This document shows positions 1 to 11,774 of a DNA stretch of 64,000 bases, piece after piece. The notes below the pieces were generated by a model. The model was not told the DNA's origin. It did not search any database and saw only the letters and a program-made list of their open reading frames with translations. Position 1 is the stretch's first letter, and each line of letters starts with the position of its first letter. The DNA is from Dryococelus australis (Eukaryota; Arthropoda; Insecta; Phasmatodea; Phasmatidae): positions 234,165,178 through 234,229,177 of the forward strand of contig CM057009.1 of assembly GCA_029891345.1 (NCBI GenBank), in the 5' to 3' direction. A program made the position numbers and the translations under genes.

Positions 1-1533
1 AAAGTCTTCAACCCAGATAACTTTGATGTTGCTCACTATTCTAAATATAGACACTAAGCACATAAAAGATCATATCTCTAAATGCAACTTTGGTGAAGCA
101 GGGTGGGGAATAAAGTGGGGTAAAACAGTAATTTGAATGCTGAAAGCAGATAGCCACCATCTTGTTGAAAATACAAAATGTATTTTATAATATAAATATA
201 CAGTGTAATATTATCTCGTGTAAACATTTAAATTACATTAAAAACTCCAAAATAATTGACTTATTAAAAAAGTTACGGGTAGTTGCATAAACCTCCAAAA
301 TCTGTAAAATTTGCTTGCAGTGTGTACGAAAAATTGGGTGCTATCATCCACTTCTTGTAGGTAAACCTCTGAATTAATGTATTTCTTTTACCTTAGGGAT
401 AGTGTAACATAGGAACAAAGTTCTATCAAAATCAAATACAGTGCAGCTTCCATTTTTTTATATGATGATTTCATATGGAATGACACAAATGCAAAAAATT
501 TGTTTTCTTGTTTGAACAATAGAAAGGGAAGCTCTCAAGCTTACTGAATGCTTACTATTCACAGCTCCAAAAAAAAATCTGACAGTCTGACAACACTAGA
601 GGAAGAAAAAGTAGTAACATTTTACAATCAACAGTGTATCAATGCTTAATAAAAAAAAGGGAAGAGGAACAAGAAACAGAAATGTGGCACCTGTGAACAT
701 TTCAACATTTCTTGTTTTTTAACTTTCCCAATCAAGAGTGCCAAAAAAGAATTATATCTGAACATGTGTCAATATATTCCTGCAGAAACCAGAGTTATTA
801 CTAAAAATTTTCTATTCAATACTGTTTTGCATCTCTGTGCATAACGGGTTACTCTGTGATGTTTCTTAATGCTCTAATTTCAATAAATAAGTGTGAGTGC
901 AACACAATTACATTCTCGATGCAATGAAGACTGTAAGTATCTACAGAATATTATATTTTATTTGTTAAATAAAAAATAGATTTACTTAATTTGAAGAGTT
1001 TATCAGATAATAGTATATGTATCTAAGAACAACATTGTAACTAGCTAGATACAAACACTGCTATAAAAAAAAAGAAAAAAAAAATTAAGCCATTAATCAG
1101 ATTAAGGTGGCAACTCTATTTCTGTTTAAAAATTCCCCAACTCTTTCAGGTTTTTCAGACAAACTTTTCATTTTTCCCTGACTGCTCTTTTTGGCTTAAA
1201 ATCTGCTTATGAGATCATAATTGAAAATGTAAAATGGGATGAAAATAGTAAAATACATTACTTTTGTGCAATAGTCATAGTAACTGAATTCTAACCAGTA
1301 ACCTAAATTGAAATAAATAAAATTGTAATGCAAATAAAACCCCTGAAGGTAGCATCTCATGTATAAGGTGGATAAGAGTTGGTAATACAGTTTTATCCCA
1401 AATATATAGTAAACATAAAACATTTCTTATTTGTGTATGACTGCATTCCCTGGAAGAAAAAAAAACTGCATAAAAATATTACTTTTACATTATAATTTGT
1501 CTAAAATATAATGTAGACATTTGGTAATACATA
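1..1533. other. AT-rich stretch without recognisable gene
   Basis: Only short chance open frames and A/T homopolymer runs are visible. No splice-flanked frame, transposase motif or RNA-gene structure was recognised on either strand. It is probably intronic or intergenic sequence with decayed repeats. Confidence 0.5.
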
Positions 1534-2148
1534 CAGTGGACTCTTGATGTACTGAAAATGCATGTACTGATATATCGTAACCACAATAAAGTTTTAGTGG
1601 CCCCAGTCAAATTCCTATATAACAAATGATAAAATGACACACTTTTATTGTTTACTGGATAGTGCATCAATCAAAATATCTTTCGAACCTGTACTTAAGA
1701 TTTCCCACAACAATAGTTTTTAAACTGTTTGTGCAAACGTATATTAACTGGGTGTGAAATACATTTAAATGTGCTATTGTTTATCATCCCTGTTGCACAG
1801 TCCAGTAATTCTGGCACTCTCTCTCTCCTTACATGCCTGACTAAAGAGAAAGCAATTACCTAGTAATCAGCATAGGATCCTTGCATCCTCTCTTTGTCTC
1901 ATCTTTGTGTGTCTATATCCAAAGTGCACCTTTCTTCCTCCCCTCACATGTTAGCAAGAGGAGAAAATGTTATGTCCTCTTTCTCTGTTACGAATGCTTA
2001 ATTCCACCCCTTACATGCCTGGCAAGAGGGCAATCGGTAGAGTATACATATCAAGCATTAAATAAAACTAATCATGTCATCCCAGTTTAACGATGCGTGG
2101 TCATCCTGTCAAACACACCACACAAAACAGTAGTCAAGTACTCCACTG
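1534..2148. mobile_element. Possible non-autonomous Tigger/pogo-type MITE
   Basis: The left end reads TA followed by CAGTGGACTCTTGATGTACT, the style of pogo/Tigger terminal repeats. About 610 bp away the sequence ending in CTCCACTG at 2148 resembles its reverse complement with gaps (roughly 17 of 21 positions). The left flank is the expected TA, but the right flank is AA, so the target duplication is not intact. No transposase frame lies between. This could be two unrelated chance ends; the right boundary is the weak point. Confidence 0.33.
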
Positions 2149-4035
2149 AATGACCTCTAACAAGGTCACGGCAGTCATTAATATGCAATGGTAATACAAT
2201 TGTGCAAATTTTATCAAAATTATCGTTACTCAAAATAGTTGCATTTATCATCACTAGTATTTCAAAACAAAAGGTTCTGCCTGAAAATGTTCAGCAATAT
2301 ATTTTAACAAGAAATAATTTTTGCACACATGTTTTATTTTGTGTTTAAATGTAACTTTTTTCTCTGTAAAGTTGGCATTTGATTGTATCTGGCATAAAAT
2401 CAACATAATTTTTAAACAAAATATAATTTTAACACGATAAGCATCTTCTGAATGAAATTATATGCCCAGAAATATAAATTTGACATCCCCTTGTCACCAA
2501 AAATTGATTGAACCTTGAACAACATGTATTACCATGTGTAAAGTTCATTTGCAGTAGCTTATTACGGGGAGATAGGAGGATTTATATTAATTAATTTCAA
2601 TACACACACATCTTCTGAATAAACCAATATTCTGAAAGGGCCTATTTGACAACTTTTGTCATCAAACAATGTGTTAAGCACCAATAAATACATTCTAATC
2701 ACCTTATTTATTCATTTATTCTTCTTTGTCTCAAAATCACACTTTTTAAAAGTGAAATATTATTAATTACTTCAACTACATATTGTCCATGCGAGTACAG
2801 CATCGCCAACGTAAGTGTAGATTATCACTTGGATTGCATAAGCTTCAGCTGTCCTTGGTGATATTCTGCAGAGCTCGTTTCCTCCTCATACATGGCTGAC
2901 AGGGTTGCTTAGCAACCAGTGTGACATCCTGGTGCCCTCCCTTGGTGTGCCGACTAGAAGGGTAGGAGTAGAATGTTTCTCTCCTTCCACAGCTGAGACT
3001 TCTCCCTCTCTGTCTTGCCCACTGTGAGCACCCTGGCCAGTCAATAACCTCTCTCTGTGCTCTCAACTGATCGAATGTACACGGGACATTCAAAATTAAG
3101 TGTTATATTATTTTATTTTTTCTTAGAGCACTTCAAAGTTTGGGGACTGCTAGCATTTGGTGTGGGATTACAATCAATTATATACTGTAATTTATAATGT
3201 TATATTCGTTTAAATGAGTTTAGGTGAAATATTTTGTAATGTATTATTTACAGTAATGATAATACGGCAAAACTTTTTAAAAATCCCATTTATATTGTGT
3301 TTATCAATTCAACTTTATGTACAGCTCTCATTATACTCAACATGAAATTTAAAAAGGTTAGAAATTGCATTTTATTGGTGTACATGTCAAACCATCATCT
3401 ACTGAATTCCTGGATGTATGGAAATTTTTTGTCAGTCCGCTGAAAAATTGTAGACAGAGAGTTCACTGGATTTGGACATGTGAATTTAATATAAACTCAT
3501 CAACAAATGTAATACAACTGCTACTGAATGATAAAACACTGAAAATCAACACCCTTAAATAATAAAAATGTTGTGAACATCTACGGATTATATACAATAC
3601 ACATGCAGAGCTTAAAATTTACAGTATGAATGGATTAAAAATAATTTTAGTTTAAACAAATTAACATGTGATGTGTGTGTTGTTCAACTCCCTATGAAAC
3701 CACTTCTACCAGGGCCTTGAAAGTTTTATCTTACACATGAGTATGGAGGATAAAGTAAAGAATGGAATATGATAATCCAGCCAAGTCATGATGAATATTA
3801 CATTACCGAGTGAACATCACATAGAAATCCACAACTAAGTTGCCATACATATTGAATAGTCTATATTTGTGTCACGTGTTAAGAAAACCATAAATAATAC
3901 ACAATCATTCAAACACTTCGCTTGTCTGGCTTGATTTCTGAGGAGCGAAACAACTTAGAAAGCCCAACTTAGAACCGCACATGTCTGCTGACTCCTGCTG
4001 CATCTGTCTAAGAGGGTTGCATTGTGAATGCTCAC
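2149..4035. other. Non-coding stretch, no recognisable gene
   Basis: AT-rich sequence with no convincing coding frame. A more GC-balanced patch at about 2840-3080 contains the palindrome GGTTGCTTAGCAACC at 2903-2917, followed by GTGACATC. A similar block recurs at 14824-14849, so the patch may be part of a dispersed repeat. Confidence 0.45.
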
Positions 4036-5140
4036 AAGGGTGCTCAGAAGTCGAAGGTACAGGTGCTCATTAAATTAAAACTAAGCTACAAAGGTTAATA
4101 GAACTTACCACACATTATTTGCGAGATAGTTTTGTGTACAGGTATATTTAAAGATCCGGGAGGACTTGTCCCCAATTATTTGCTTTCAGCCATCAAACAT
4201 CAAACTTTGATCATACCAGTGCTCCAAAGTCGCATGTTCAGAAGCTTATAATACAAAAAATAAGCTTGGTAGGTTGATAGGACCTACCACACTTTATTCC
4301 CAAGACAGTGTAGTGTAAAGTAATATTAAAATATCCGGGAGACTCATCCCCAATTATTTGCTATTAGTATAATCAAACATTGGTCTTTGTCCACACAGGT
4401 GCTCCAAAATTGCATGTTCAGAGGCTTATTAAATAAATAATAAGTTTGATAGGTTAATAGGACCTACTACACTTTATTTGCAAGACCGAGTTGTCTAAGT
4501 AATATTGAAAGGTCCGGTGGACTCATCCCAATTTTCTGTTACAAACCTTCATACACTAAACTTTGTTTACCTGGATGCACTCCAAAGTCGCATGTTCAGA
4601 GGCTTATAAAATAAAAACTAAGCTGGGTTGGGTAGGTTAATAAGACCTACCAATTATTATTCGCAAGACCATGTAGTGTAGCTGTATATTCAAAGATCCG
4701 GGGGACTCATCCCCAATTTTTCACTATAAACCTTCAAATGTCCAACTTTGTTCACACGGGTGCTCTTAAAGTCGTAGGTGTGAGGAAAGTTCGATGTTTG
4801 AAGAATAATACCAAAAAATTGTGGAAGAGTTCCTGAAAACTATAGAGAGTACTTTACACTACACTATATTGTAAATAAAGTGTGGTAGGCTCTATTAACC
4901 TACCCAACTTAGTTTTTATATTATAAGCCTCTGAAAATATGACTCCAAAACACCCATGTGAACAAAATCCTATGTTTGATGGCTCATAACGAAAAATAAG
5001 GGAAGAGTCAACAAGACCTTTTAATATTACTTTATACTACTCTGTCTAGAAAATAAAGAGTGATAGGTCCTATTAAATTATATGGCTTTGTTTTTATTTT
5101 ACACACCTCTGAACATGCGACTTCAGTACGACGTGAAGCA
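4036..5140. repeat. 180-bp tandem array that flips orientation
   Basis: Four head-to-tail degenerate units have the conserved core AGGTTAATAGGACCTACCA at about 4091, 4271, 4451 and 4633, giving periods of 180, 180 and 182 bp. Each unit also has GGTGCTCCAAAGTCGCATGT-like, AGATCCGGGGGACTCATCCC-like and TTTATTTGCAAGAC-like segments in the same order. After a partial fifth unit near 4757-4830 the repeat continues in reverse orientation: the core appears as TGGTAGG..CTATTAACCTACC near 4881 and again near 5061, also 180 bp apart. No coding potential is seen. A satellite-like array or the arms of a foldback element would both fit. Confidence 0.85.
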
Positions 5141-6073
5141 AACGAGGAAGGAGTTAAAACTTTCAAGAAATTTTTCCTTTTTCCCCAGAAAATCACTGAC
5201 CATTTTTAATTCCCAGACTTTTCACGATTTTCTATACCTGTAGCAACCCTGAGATTATTCATATCCATCAATGACAAATACCACCATAAGAACTGAAAAT
5301 AATGATTAACATTTTCCTCAGGTCTCTTTACAAAAAGTAATATCCATAACTTAAAAACTTCACACTTCAATGGTTTTCTTAAAAAATTTTTCCTGACTTT
5401 CTATAAATTTAAAAAAATTGACTGATTTTTTCCCTGACCACTAGAATTCCCAACATTTCCCTGGTTTCCAGAAGAGTGACCACCCTATCAGATTTAAATG
5501 AATCATTGTGTGTTAACTACTGTACATTAAACTGTATAATGATGGTGTTACCATACATAATAAGTTCCTCTCAACAAGAATAATGGTTAAGTATTAAACT
5601 ATTTTGTTGTACTGTAAAATTTCCTTTATATCAGTTACAACATTGTTTGGATAATTGATTCAAATATTTTAAAATTTAAGTAACTATGTTAATCAGTTTA
5701 CAGAATAAATTCTACTGAATAATTTATATGTGTTACAAATGTTACCACAAGCACCCCCAATTTTGTGTTTAAGTTTGAAAACATTTTTAAAATCATAAGA
5801 TCTGACGATTTTGATTTAGTATTTTTGTTTACTTTTTGGTTCCATTTCACTACTTATATATTTTTCTTTATTACATACTTTAATCAAGATTACTAACTTA
5901 ATTTAAGTAAAGTAAATCTCACCACAACAATGGTGTTAACTAAAACATAAGTACGTAGAAAGATATATTTATGACACATTCTCAGAAAAGGTACCTTAGG
6001 GTGAAAAGGTACCTTTTCTGAGAATGCATCAAATTTTGATCTTTTAACCAAAAATTTAAAAATATTTTAATTA
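5141..6073. other. Non-coding stretch with one strong hairpin
   Basis: AT-rich sequence with no recognisable gene. The only clear structure is the hairpin at 5977-6026, listed separately. Confidence 0.45.
5977..6026. repeat. Perfect 21-bp inverted repeat (hairpin)
   Basis: The arm CATTCTCAGAAAAGGTACCT(T) at 5977-5997 is followed by the 8-base spacer AGGGTGAA and then its exact reverse complement at 6006-6026. A 42-base perfect stem in sequence this degraded points to a recent origin, selection on the structure, or a mobile-element end. No T-run or gene is attached to it. Confidence 0.9.
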
Positions 6074-7660
6074 CTGCAAAGCCCCTGTTTACCGGAAAAA
6101 TTGGGAGAAGTATAGTCCAGTCAATTATAAAATCCAGTAGAGATATAAATATTTTAGTGGCTCACTTTAGTGTTAATGTTTGAAATGTGGGAAAGATTTT
6201 TTAGAGCCAGGAGGGACGATGAGCTGCAAGTATTTCTGGTAATTAACGACCGACCATTACCTTTCCAAGATGAAAGACGGAACAGTGCAAGCTTGTGCAG
6301 TTCACATATTTTGTGGGTCTCTGCTGAGTAATATTTGCGGAGAACATGTTGACTTGCACTGTGACTTTATTTTATCCATTTTGCGCCCACATGACTTGTC
6401 AACATTTCTACTCCTGTGCCTTTCTTTTCTATTTCTGCAATTTCACAGCATTTAGACAATAATCTGGAAATGGAAGCAGGTGGCATACTATCTCTACGGT
6501 GTGCTGTGAGAGTGACAGAGTGATAGTTAAATAATGTATTTTCCCATATACCTCTTGCAAATTTTTTCTTAGAAATTAGAAAAGTACAGATCCTGGTCAC
6601 CCTTTAGTGGCAAGAATATAACAGGCATATAATGTGATATGAATACCAGCACTGTCAGCCATGTACCATGCCGTGCCACATTTCACCATGCCCGCCTTCT
6701 ATGTCTTCTCATGCACACAGCTATTAGGCTGCTAAAAATTACACACCACAACATGCAGACATTCTGTCTGTATAATCAATCTCTTTAAAATTCATTCTAA
6801 GCACTTTTGCCACCGTTAAAGGAATTGTGGCATTTTGGGTGTTGTTAAATGTGCAACACAGATGTGCACTGGAAAACAAGTTTTTTTAAAATGGTTTTTA
6901 ATTTTTCTTAGATATTTTTTTTCGGGAAATACCTTTTAAGATTAGTTTGCTTTATTTTTAATAAATAATATTTTATGGCAAACTTCCCACTCATTGTAAA
7001 GTAGCAAAGTCATGTAAAGACATATTAAAATACCACAAAATGAAAAATTTGCACACATTTATTACCTAAGTTCATAGTAATCAAAATAAAAAAAGAACAA
7101 AATGAATCATCTTTGGTTTAAAAATTATATAGAAATGTGAAAATTGATAGGAATGTGCTTTGTATACCATCAAAAACTGCTGCAGTACACAGAAAAAGAC
7201 ATTGGGAGGGGCACATTCACAACAAGTTGTGCACACTCTTACAGAGAGCAGATCCTACACAGCGATTACAGAGATAAAATCCTACACAGTGAAAAAAGTT
7301 GATTACCCATTTTTGACGAGCAGGCATAACGTCATCTGTTTATGTATGCCTAAATATATATTTCAAACACAAACCCTGACAATTGACATCAAGCTACAAG
7401 GAAATGTCATGTGTGTCACAAATTATGGTCATTCCTACAGTAGACACACGCAGCCGAACCATTGCACGATTTTAAAAATAACTTCAACCTACCTACATAA
7501 CACAGCTGTTCACACGAGTACATCTCTCACCACTGAACAACAATTCTCATGCCTTACAAACAGCAATTGGACACTGCAATAAAAATAACTGTGACTTCAG
7601 ACTTTGCCCAGTAAATACAAAGTACACTGATTAGTGGTCCAGTAAACAGAGGCATTACTG
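6074..7660. mobile_element. Tigger/pogo-like non-autonomous element (about 1.6 kb)
   Basis: The left end CTGCAAAGCCCCTGTTTACC at 6074 is preceded by TA. The right end, read on the opposite strand, is CAGTAATGCCTCTGTTTACT at 7660, followed by TA. About 19 of 24 terminal bases agree and both sides have the TA duplication typical of the pogo/Tigger group. The interior has a 140-codon open frame at 7160-7582 (plus strand) with no motif I recognise and no DDD catalytic pattern, so I treat it as chance. The element appears to be a deletion derivative or an old copy without transposase. Confidence 0.6.
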
Positions 7661-7894
7661 TATTTACTATTTTCGATTTGTAAATTATTTGACTTTCTTA
7701 AACTCAATGTCTTTTAAAAATCATTATTTTAGATTTTTTTTTACAGGTTTTATTTTTCACACAAAGAGTACAAGAATATTTAAACAAGAAGTTAATAATA
7801 TAACTAATCAGCCTACTTTCCTCTACATGTGAATACAAGTAAAACTGATGGAAAACTGAAATACTTATATAAAATTAGCATGTGTATTAAGAAC

Positions 7895-8022
7895 TGTTAG
7901 AGCCAATAAAATTTAAGTGTTTTTTTTAAGGTTGGCTATACTGGAGTGTAGAAGACGGTATGACAGACGAATAAAAGAGCTGTGTGCGGTTGTGTTATGG
8001 GCTTGTTTTATTTATTTCAACA
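7895..8022 (+). repeat. 5' LTR of the copia element
   Basis: A 128-bp repeat from TGTTAGAGCCAATAAAATTT to TTTATTTCAACA. It has TG..CA ends and an AATAAA signal (GACGAATAAAAGAGC) consistent with LTR transcript processing. It pairs with the 122-bp copy at 12548-12669; differences are small indels and scattered substitutions. The length is short, as is usual for copia elements. Confidence 0.93.
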
Positions 8023-8040
8023 GATTATGGGCCCAGTACT
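8023..8040 (+). promoter_or_regulatory. Copia primer-binding site (tRNA-iMet internal type)
   Basis: Directly after the 5' LTR the sequence GATTATGGGCCCAGTACT closely resembles the known copia primer site, which pairs with an internal fragment of initiator methionine tRNA and not with the tRNA 3' end. The core TTATGGGCCCAGT is intact. The tRNA identity is from knowledge of copia, not tested here. Confidence 0.8.
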
Positions 8041-8176
8041 AATGCTCAGGTTATTGAACAAGTAACTGAGCTGTGCGGTTATTGAATAAGTGACAGAGTA
8101 GCAATAGTTTAAGTATATAAACGGTCTGAAGTAGCACGGAAGTTCAGTACTGGCACATCTTTGTTTAACGTCCAAA

Positions 8177-8971
8177 ATGGAGTAGGAACATTCAGTTAGA
8201 CTAGTAAAACTGGTGAATGAAAACAACTGGAGTGTGTGGAAATTTCAGTTGTTCGTTATCTTGAAATCAAGAGATTTATGCGGGGTTGTGTCGGGCAGCG
8301 AGGTTAAACCATTCAAGACAGACGACATTTCCGATGCCGAATTTGAAACACGCTTGAAGTTGTGGAATGGTCAGGATAGTAAAGCACAAGAGGTAATTGT
8401 AACACTGTTGGAAGAAGGCCAGATGACGCACCTGTTAACATGTGATCCAGCCAATGAAATTTGGGTGAAATTGTTGTCAATTTATGAGCAACCATCTGAG
8501 GTGAGTCTGAATCAGTTAAAGCAAAAGTTTTTTTTACACAAGATATGAGGGTGAAGGAATAGCAATCTTTATTTCAAAGTTGTAAGAGATAGCAGTTCAC
8601 CTTAAACAGCATGGGGAAAATATTTCAGAGCAGATGTTTATGACTAAAATTATTGTGTCTTTGCCAGATAAGTATAAGCATTTTGTGTCAGCATGGGAGT
8701 CTGTCACTGTTAATAATAAGAAGCTAATGGAACTGACATATAGGTTTCCAAACACAGACTAAATACTGTTGCAAAATTTTTGGCTAAGGGTGATATACTA
8801 AAAGAACGCAGCAGAGGGAACAGAAATTCAGCAAAATCAGTTACGAAAAAACGCCACATGAAAACCTTCATTGGTAGTATGAAAGGATGTGAAAGTCACT
8901 ATAGTAGGTCCAAAGCTAAACACATTTCTAGATTGCACAAAATGTACAATAGAAGTGTCGAAGAAGAATGA
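8177..8971 (+). pseudogene. Copia gag (capsid-like part), broken
   Basis: The frame starts with an ATG at 8177 and contains a stop at its third codon (8183-8185). It then stays open to 8548 with the motifs NNWSVWKFQ and LWVKL-type segments of UBN2/DUF4219-like copia gag, including IWVKLLSIYEQPSE. A frameshift in the T-run near 8527-8534 shifts the reading. The next pieces in other frames include SLPDKYKHFVSAWESV, a hallmark of this gag family, and a basic stretch at 8780-8971. The product would be the structural particle protein. At least three lesions make it a pseudogene. Confidence 0.85.
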
Positions 8972-8989
8972 ATAGGAGATAAGTCCTCA

Positions 8990-9454
8990 GTGGACGGGAC
9001 TGTGATGTCTAGAAGATCGGTTAGGCCTAATACACCTAAGTGCCATGGTTGTGGCACGCTTGGTCATGTTAAGGCAAACTGTTTCCAAAACAAAGATAGA
9101 GTAGAAAGGGATAAAGGTAAATTAGTGTGCTTCTACTGTAAAAAGACGGGCCACTTCATGAAAGACTGCAAATTAAGGATTGCAAAAGATGGAAAAAGGA
9201 ACAGTAGTGGCACTCTGAATAAGACCTGCACGAATGCGTTTATAAGTGCAGCGTTGTTTGGGGAAAGTTTGAATTCAGAGGACTGGTATGTCGATAGTGG
9301 AGCCTCTGAGCATATGTGCTCACAAAGAAATTTGTTTTTAGAACTTAAGTGCTTAGAGGAAACAAGAAACATTGTGATAGGCAATGGTTTGAGGTTAGTG
9401 GTTGAAGGGATTGGAACTGCGAAGGTAGAGCATTTAATGGTGATTCTTGGGTGA
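8990..9454 (+). pseudogene. Copia zinc knuckles plus aspartic protease
   Basis: Two CX2CX4HX4C knuckles are visible, CHGCGTLGHVKANC and CFYCKKTGHFMKDC; they would bind the RNA genome. About 65 residues later comes WYVDSGASEHMC, the copia protease active site (DSGA), at roughly 9287-9320. The frame breaks at 9454 inside the protease domain (premature stop after a likely frameshift); matching sequence continues in another frame past 9455 (LQDVLFIPDIKFNQFSV, typical of this region). Confidence 0.9.
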
Positions 9455-9654
9455 TTTCAGAGCTACAAGATGTATTGTTCATCCCAGACATTAAGTTCAA
9501 TCAGTTTTCTGTAGTTGCTGCTCTGAGAAAGGGCTATGAAATGACATGGAATAAAGAAAAATGTAAGTTAGTTAAAATATGTTTGTGCCATTGGACTGCA
9601 GCAATGGAAATCGTACAAAATGAAATTTAAGCATACATTAGAGTCAGCTGTACC

Positions 9655-10675
9655 ATGTTTAGGTTCTGAGGAGAAGTGTACACTGCGTACCTGGCATGAG
9701 AAGCTGGTACACCAAAATGTAATCATATAGCGGTAACAATCCCAGACGATTTTTTATGTGAACCTTGTATTAAATGAAAGTAATACAGACCGCCTTTTCC
9801 CTCAAGCAGAACCAAGACTACAGATACCTACAAAATCGTCCATGCGGACATTTGTGGTCCGATGGAATCAACGTCCTTTGGAGGGGCAAGCTACTTCCTG
9901 CTAGTAGTTGATGACTTTAGTAAATACAGATTTGTGTTTTTCTTAAAACACAAATCAGATGCTGTTGAGAAATTTAAAGTATTTCTGCAATTAGCCAAAT
10001 AAAGATACAGGGAATGAAGTAAGAATACTAAGAACAGGCAAGGATACAGATTTGGTGAGTCAGAAAATTATAAGGGTGACTGAAACCTTGGGCATTCGGC
10101 ACCAAAAGGCTGCTTTGTATTGCCCAGAACAAAATGGTAAGGTAGAGAGTGAGATGTGAACCATAGTTGAAGTGGCTAGAACAATTCTACAGGCCAAAAA
10201 TCTGGAAAAAACACTTGTGGGCTGAAGCAGTAAACACTGCAGTGTATGTAATTAACAGGACAGACAGGAGCTCTGTAAAAGGTAAAAGTCCGTATGAAGT
10301 GTGGTTCGACTCGGAGGCAGACATAAAAGAGCTTCATGTATTTGGTACAGAAATCTATACCATGTGCCCAAGGAGAAAAGGAAGAAGTGGGATCCTAAGT
10401 GCATTAAGGGAATCTTTGTAGGCTACCAAGAAAACTCTAAAGCCTTCAGGGTTTATATGCCTGGCCAAAGGAAAATAGAGATCTCGAGAACCATTGTCTG
10501 CAGGCAGGAACCAAGCTACATAAAAGAAGTGGTCCCATCTGTTTGTGAAAGCGATAGAAATGTTAGTGACACTAAAGAGAGGAAACGCAGACACTCAAGA
10601 AGACCCCGCTGTCAGAAGAGGAGGAGGAGGAGGAAGAATTTAAAGGTTTTGAGACAAGGGGAGAAACCGTTGTAG
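9655..10675 (+). pseudogene. Copia integrase, broken
   Basis: The GAG-pre-integrase zinc motif is partly readable: WHEKLVHQNV near 9690, then CEPCIK near 9760. The catalytic core starts with IVHADICGPM near 9838 and YFLLVVDDFSKYRFVFFL. At the expected second catalytic aspartate the sequence reads LRTGKDTDLVS, so that residue is lost. The third block, QNGKVESEM near 10130, keeps its glutamate. Downstream VYVINRTDRSSVKGKSPYEV and PKEKRKKWDPKCIKGIFVGY at 10220-10440 are standard copia integrase C-terminal blocks. Several stops and frameshifts occur between blocks. Confidence 0.88.
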
Positions 10676-10698
10676 CTAGTGGGTGTAGTGAACCACCT

Positions 10699-11580
10699 TT
10701 GTACACTAGGGCTGAGGCCACTACAATGGCTAAAGATAAAAGTCATATTACAGGGGAAGAAGAACTTTTCATACAAAATAATTGGAAAAGAGATTGCCTG
10801 AAGGACTGCACATGTTTAAAGAAACCTCAAAGGTTCTGTGCCTATGAAACTGATTTTTGTGCTTTAGAAGAACACTTTAGTTACCAGGATGCCATGGAGA
10901 GTGAGGACAGGGCAACGTGGAAACTTGCTATCGACACTGAATTGAAATCTATTGAAGAAAATAATACATGGAATGAAGTGTTAGCCCCGGATAATTGTCA
11001 CATAATAGGATCTAAGAGGGTGTTTAAAATAAAACATGATCAAAATGGAAAACCAACGCAGTACAAAGCAAGGTTGGTTGCAAAGGGCTTTGAGCAAAAG
11101 AATGTCTCGGATCTGGAGGAAGTCTATGCACCAGTTGCAAATCAACTAGACCTACCAGTTTACCAGATTGACGTTCATAACGCCTTCCTTTATGGAAATA
11201 TTGAAGAGGAAGATTTCTTGGCCAAACCTGAAGGAGTACAATGTGATGGAAAAACTTTGTATCAACTAAACAAATCCATCTATGGTTAAAAAAAAATCTC
11301 AAAAACATTGGAATGACAAATTCAATCAGGTGACAGAACAAGAGGGTTTCGAGAGATCTAAACACGACTATTGTTTGTATGTGAAAAGATCCTTAAAATT
11401 CAAAGTATATGTGCATTTGTACGTAGATGATCTACTGATAGTAGGAGATAGTGAGAAGAAAATTTAAAAGCTGAAGGCAACACTAAAGGAAAACTTCAAA
11501 ATGAAAGATCTCGGGGAAGCTTCAAATTACTTGGGAATATGCATCTTTCAAGACAGAAAATCAGGCCTTCTAAAGATGAA
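10699..11580 (+). pseudogene. Copia reverse transcriptase, broken
   Basis: The domain begins with the standard block ATWKLAIDTELKSIEENNTW near 10913-10970. Next come YKARLVAKGFEQK, then VYQIDVHNAFLYGNIEEE with the first catalytic aspartate. A stop and frameshift follow KSIYG near 11285. The motif LYVDDLLIVG, carrying the paired aspartates, is intact in the next open piece (11282-11467). LGEASNYLGICI follows in another frame. The protein would copy the element RNA into DNA. Both catalytic blocks survive, but no continuous frame links them. Confidence 0.93.
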
Positions 11581-11774
11581 CCAAACCCATTTCTTGAAAT
11601 CAGTCTGAGCAAGGTATGCAATGGAAAATTGTAGACATGCAGCGACCCCGACGAACCCTTTCTTCAAAATATCGAAAACTGTCCAAATATCTGAAGACAA
11701 GGAATTGAAACAAGATATTGCCAGCTGATTGGGAGCCTTATGTATGTAGCAGTACTTAAGCAACAATTAGTTTA

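Noticed and set aside
7160-7582. 140-codon open frame considered as a gene
   Set aside because: No motif, no splice context, serine/threonine-rich composition from biased sequence, and it lies inside a TIR-bounded non-autonomous element.
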